From contig DATKWE010000261.1 in the NCBI GenBank assembly GCA_035529735.1, forward strand, positions 1-7,761: 7,761 nt of DNA, written 5' to 3'. Each line of letters begins with the position of its first letter. The first letter of the stretch is position 1. A program made the translations under genes and the position numbers. This DNA comes from JAAXQD01 sp035529735. GTDB lineage: Bacteria; Desulfobacterota; Desulfobacteria; Desulfobacterales; UBA11574. Positions 5,719 through 7,761 of this stretch are shown piece by piece. The notes beneath the pieces are model-generated. The model was not told where the DNA came from and did no database searches. It saw only the letters and a program-made list of their open reading frames with translations.

Positions 5719-6144
5719 TTATTTCATCCCGGCCATGGCCTCGCCGAGTTTCTTCTGGGCTTCCTGGACGGCCGGGTCCTGCATGTATTGCGCCGCCTTC
5801 ATCGAGGCCGACATCATGCGCCCCATGGCTTCCTGCATTTTGTCCATCTCCGGCTTCAATTCCGCCGGCGGTTCAGTCTGGTCCTTCATTTCCGGGAACT
5901 GCTCCTGGAATTTTTTCATATCCGGGATCAGGCTCTTGGTATCGGCGGCGTAGGCGTTCAGCGCCGCGACCACGTCCTGGGCATTGTCCGCCTTTTCCAT
6001 GGCGTCGGCATAGCGGTTTATGATCGATATCTGCTTGCCGATCAGAGCCTTTGCCGAAGCATACTTGCCTCCCCCGCCGCAGGCGATCCCGCCAACGATC
6101 ATCAGCACCACCACCAACCCAACCAACGTCTTGCTTGCTTTCAT
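5719..6144 (-). CDS. Small probable lipoprotein, unknown function
   Basis: This 141-aa protein has an N-terminal signal of lipoprotein type: K2 and K5, a hydrophobic stretch (about 7-20) and a cysteine at C22 in GGIACGGGG. The -3 residue is glycine rather than the usual leucine, so lipidation is likely but not certain. The mature part is helical, rich in Ala, Met, Lys and Glu, with probable coiled or bundled helices and a central PEMKDQTEPPAELKPEMDKM proline/acid-rich linker. No enzymatic motif is seen. The start is well supported by AGGAG (6153-6157) 8 nt before the ATG. GC content is high, in contrast with the genes to the left. The ChaN-PDZ gene upstream is on the same strand, but 391 bp and a structured element separate them, so a shared transcript is doubtful. 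Confidence 0.75.
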   Translation of the reverse strand: MKASKTLVGLVVVLMIVGGIACGGGGKYASAKALIGKQISIINRYADAMEKADNAQDVVAALNAYAADTKSLIPDMKKFQEQFPEMKDQTEPPAELKPEMDKMQEAMGRMMSASMKAAQYMQDPAVQEAQKKLGEAMAGMK

Positions 6145-6535
6145 TCTTTACACTCCTGTTTAATTTATTTCATAAATTCAAAGGGAAATAAGAAAAATCG
6201 AAAAATTGGGTTTCCCCTCCCGGATATTTTAGATTCTGGGGAAAATAAAATCAACCATGAAATGAACCGACGTCACCACTTTTTCCAAAATTCGCAGTTG
6301 GGTCGCTTCCGACATCCTCCCCCGCTGGGGACGCTTCGCAGCCAGCAGCGGCGTACGTAGCCCATTTTAGAGAAAAATGGGCGGAGTCGCTTTCCGCCTA
6401 TGGCGGACCGGAATGCGGACGGGATTTAGCTGAAGGGGATGTCGGAAAAAGCCCCATAGCCTACATTCCTGGAAAATCTTAGAAAAAAATGGGGTGATGT
6501 CCGTGAAATTTATAGGCCGCGGTTCGTATTGAATC
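6145..6535. other. Intergenic region upstream of the lipoprotein gene
   Basis: These 391 bp separate two minus-strand genes. Apart from the hairpin-rich element at 6307-6447, the lipoprotein-proximal part (6145-6290) is AT-rich and probably holds that gene's promoter, though I see no convincing -35/-10 pair. The part next to the ChaN stop (6448-6535) shows a weak CCCCAT/ATGGGG pairing (6452-6457, 6489-6494) with no T-run, so no clear terminator. Confidence 0.5.
6307..6447. repeat. Hairpin-rich 141-bp element bounded by inverted repeats
   Basis: The ends are an inverted repeat: TTCCGACATCC-TC-CCC at 6307-6322 against GGGGATGTCGGAA at 6435-6447 (13 matching bases with a 2-nt insertion). Inside are three further hairpins: TCCCC/GGGGA around CGCT (6318-6331), the 9-bp perfect GCCCATTTT/AAAATGGGC (6360-6382), and TCCGCC/GGCGGA around TAT (6393-6407). 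No coding frame fits. It could be a small nonautonomous mobile element (MITE-like), a REP/BIME-type repeat or a structured RNA. Confidence 0.55.
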
Positions 6536-7761
6536 CTATTCCCTGGTCAGAATAATTTTTTTCCTGATATCCAATTGGAGCGGATCATCCCAATTCTTCT
6601 GGGAGAGAAGCAAACGTAGCCCCGAGAGTGATTTGAACGGCACGCCGTCGACGGCCAGGATGAAATCGCCCTTCTTCAGCCCGCATTTCTCGGCCGGGGT
6701 TCCCTTGCCCACCCGCTCCACTACGTAAAGGCCCTCGGCGTTCCCCTTACCGCTGAAGCCGGCTTCGGCGAAATAGGGTTTCTCCTCGGCATTTATAGCG
6801 AAAACCGCGTCAGCCAGGCCGCGGGCGAACAGGGCCGCGGGCTTTAACTGCCCGGCCAGGGCCTTGACCATGGGATTTTCCTCCTCGGAGGTTTCAGCTT
6901 TCTTTGCTGTGACCGTCACCGGCACCAGGGTAAGGATCTTGGCCCGCTTGTCGCGCAAGCGGTAACGCCAGGGAATGCCCAGGCCGTAGGCCACGTGGGC
7001 GCTTCCGGCAATGATGATCCCCTTGCGGCCGCGGAATTCCGGGCGCGCCAGGGCAAGACGCATTGATTCGGCCATGACCGTGTCCCAGCACTTCTGGGCG
7101 GCGTAGACGTTCCGGAACCAGAGCGGCACCTGCACGGCGAATTCGCCGAGCGTGCTGCGGATGAAGTATTCGTGCTCTGGATGCGAGCGTTCGGCTCCGG
7201 GGAACAGGGTCCGCTCGGCTGCCGAAAGACCGGCCCAGCCGCGTTTGGCCACCCTGCTGACCATTTCGCGCGGGACGTTCAGACCCACGGCCTTTAATTT
7301 CAGCTTTCTCACCGTTTCCAAAACCAGGCGCGTATAGCCAAAATTCATGGCGCCGCGCTGATACCAGCCGGTTTTCTCAAGAAGCTCGGCCTCGCTGATA
7401 TTGCCGTTAAGATAAAGATCCAGGAACGGATCGTCATCGCGGTTGAAAAATTCGAACCCCACCAGCAGGCGCGGAGTTTCTTTAGCCAACGCTTCGATGA
7501 ATTCCTTTTGCCGGAGGTGGCAGGCGTAGCTGTCGTGAAACTCGCCGATGATGAAAACATCCTTGTCAAGGTTCTGCCGGACCAGAGTGGGCATATCGAT
7601 CTCCTGACCCCGGGCCGTGGCCATGATCTGTCCAACCGGCAGCACAGCCAAATCCAGGCGCTGCGGCGACGCCCCGATGGGCAGCGCATCCAGCGCCGAT
7701 TCAGAAGCGGTCCATGCCGCTCCCGACAGAAAAATCAATAGCAATAAAAAAATCGTCCCTT
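6536..7761 (-). CDS. ChaN-family (haem-uptake type) protein with C-terminal PDZ domain, N terminus beyond window
   Basis: Residue numbers count from an in-frame TTG at 7744; the true start is probably outside the window. The frame stays open to the edge, and those extra codons extend a hydrophobic stretch (GTIFLLLLIFL, then SGAAWTASES) that looks like an export signal. The ChaN (DUF399) domain covers about 40-275, with GEFHD (67-71), GFEFFNRDDDP (96-106), the paired-helix region, and AGSAHVAYG with H250. Campylobacter ChaN is a haem-binding lipoprotein linked to iron uptake; haem binding here is inferred from family. A PDZ-like domain follows at about 335-400 (EGLYVVERVGKGTPAEKCGLKKGDFILAVDG), probably for protein or peptide binding, joined by an acidic linker near 282-292. 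The stop TAG is at 6538-6536. It is GC-rich like the lipoprotein gene and unlike the middle of the window. Confidence 0.85.
   Translation of the reverse strand, partial: GTIFLLLLIFLSGAAWTASESALDALPIGASPQRLDLAVLPVGQIMATARGQEIDMPTLVRQNLDKDVFIIGEFHDSYACHLRQKEFIEALAKETPRLLVGFEFFNRDDDPFLDLYLNGNISEAELLEKTGWYQRGAMNFGYTRLVLETVRKLKLKAVGLNVPREMVSRVAKRGWAGLSAAERTLFPGAERSHPEHEYFIRSTLGEFAVQVPLWFRNVYAAQKCWDTVMAESMRLALARPEFRGRKGIIIAGSAHVAYGLGIPWRYRLRDKRAKILTLVPVTVTAKKAETSEEENPMVKALAGQLKPAALFARGLADAVFAINAEEKPYFAEAGFSGKGNAEGLYVVERVGKGTPAEKCGLKKGDFILAVDGVPFKSLSGLRLLLSQKNWDDPLQLDIRKKIILTRE

Noticed and set aside
5635..6360. A 241-codon plus-strand protein rich in His, Arg and Leu
   Set aside because: It lies mostly opposite the lipoprotein gene, which has a signal sequence and a good ribosome binding site; its composition is typical of an antisense shadow.

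Overview
The window looks like bacterial chromosome from a Gram-negative-type, probably uncultured organism. It has a lipoprotein-type signal sequence, a ChaN-family envelope protein, sigma70-like promoters and Shine-Dalgarno sites. I cannot assign a phylum. The two flanks (about 1-1390 and 5640-7761) are GC-rich. The middle (about 1400-5540) is clearly AT-rich, which suggests a transferred accessory segment beside an insertion sequence.

Layout: (1) 1-1321, minus strand: an IS4-family transposase, open over 440 codons and cut only by the window edge. Its control region shows a transposase promoter and an inverted repeat that would hide the ribosome binding site in read-through transcripts. 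The coding frame carries two copies of a palindromic GC-rich repeat, read in two different frames, that look like in-frame insertions. (2) 1511-2185, minus: a zinc-ribbon plus DUF4145 protein. (3) 2186-2540: a 355-bp divergent intergenic region with a candidate promoter and a short leader ORF. (4) 2541-4322, plus: a 593-aa OLD-like protein joining an ABC/AAA-type ATPase to a TOPRIM nuclease-type domain. (5) 4319-4564, minus: a small unassigned ORF squeezed between its two neighbours. (6) 4548-5441, minus: a DUF3800 protein. Just upstream is a strong-looking promoter (TTGACA-17-TAAAAT) that drives about 65 nt of two-hairpin RNA ending in an intrinsic terminator, placed directly before the start codon. 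(7) 5719-6144, minus: a small probable lipoprotein. (8) 6145-6535: an intergenic region with a 141-bp hairpin-rich element bounded by a 13-nt inverted repeat. (9) 6536-7761, minus: a ChaN-family protein with a C-terminal PDZ domain, whose N terminus lies beyond the window.

The AT-rich segment resembles a small defence or mobile-element cargo region. The OLD-like ATPase-TOPRIM protein, DUF4145 and DUF3800 are all families that recur in such regions. No classical partner (UvrD-like helicase, HNH protein, reverse transcriptase, methylase) is visible, so a known named system cannot be assigned. The most unusual item is the promoter / two-hairpin RNA / terminator / DUF3800 arrangement. It could be an attenuated toxin-like gene, a small RNA paired with a protein, or simply an insulated promoter. 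The GC-rich right flank looks like ordinary chromosomal envelope and haem/iron-related gene content.
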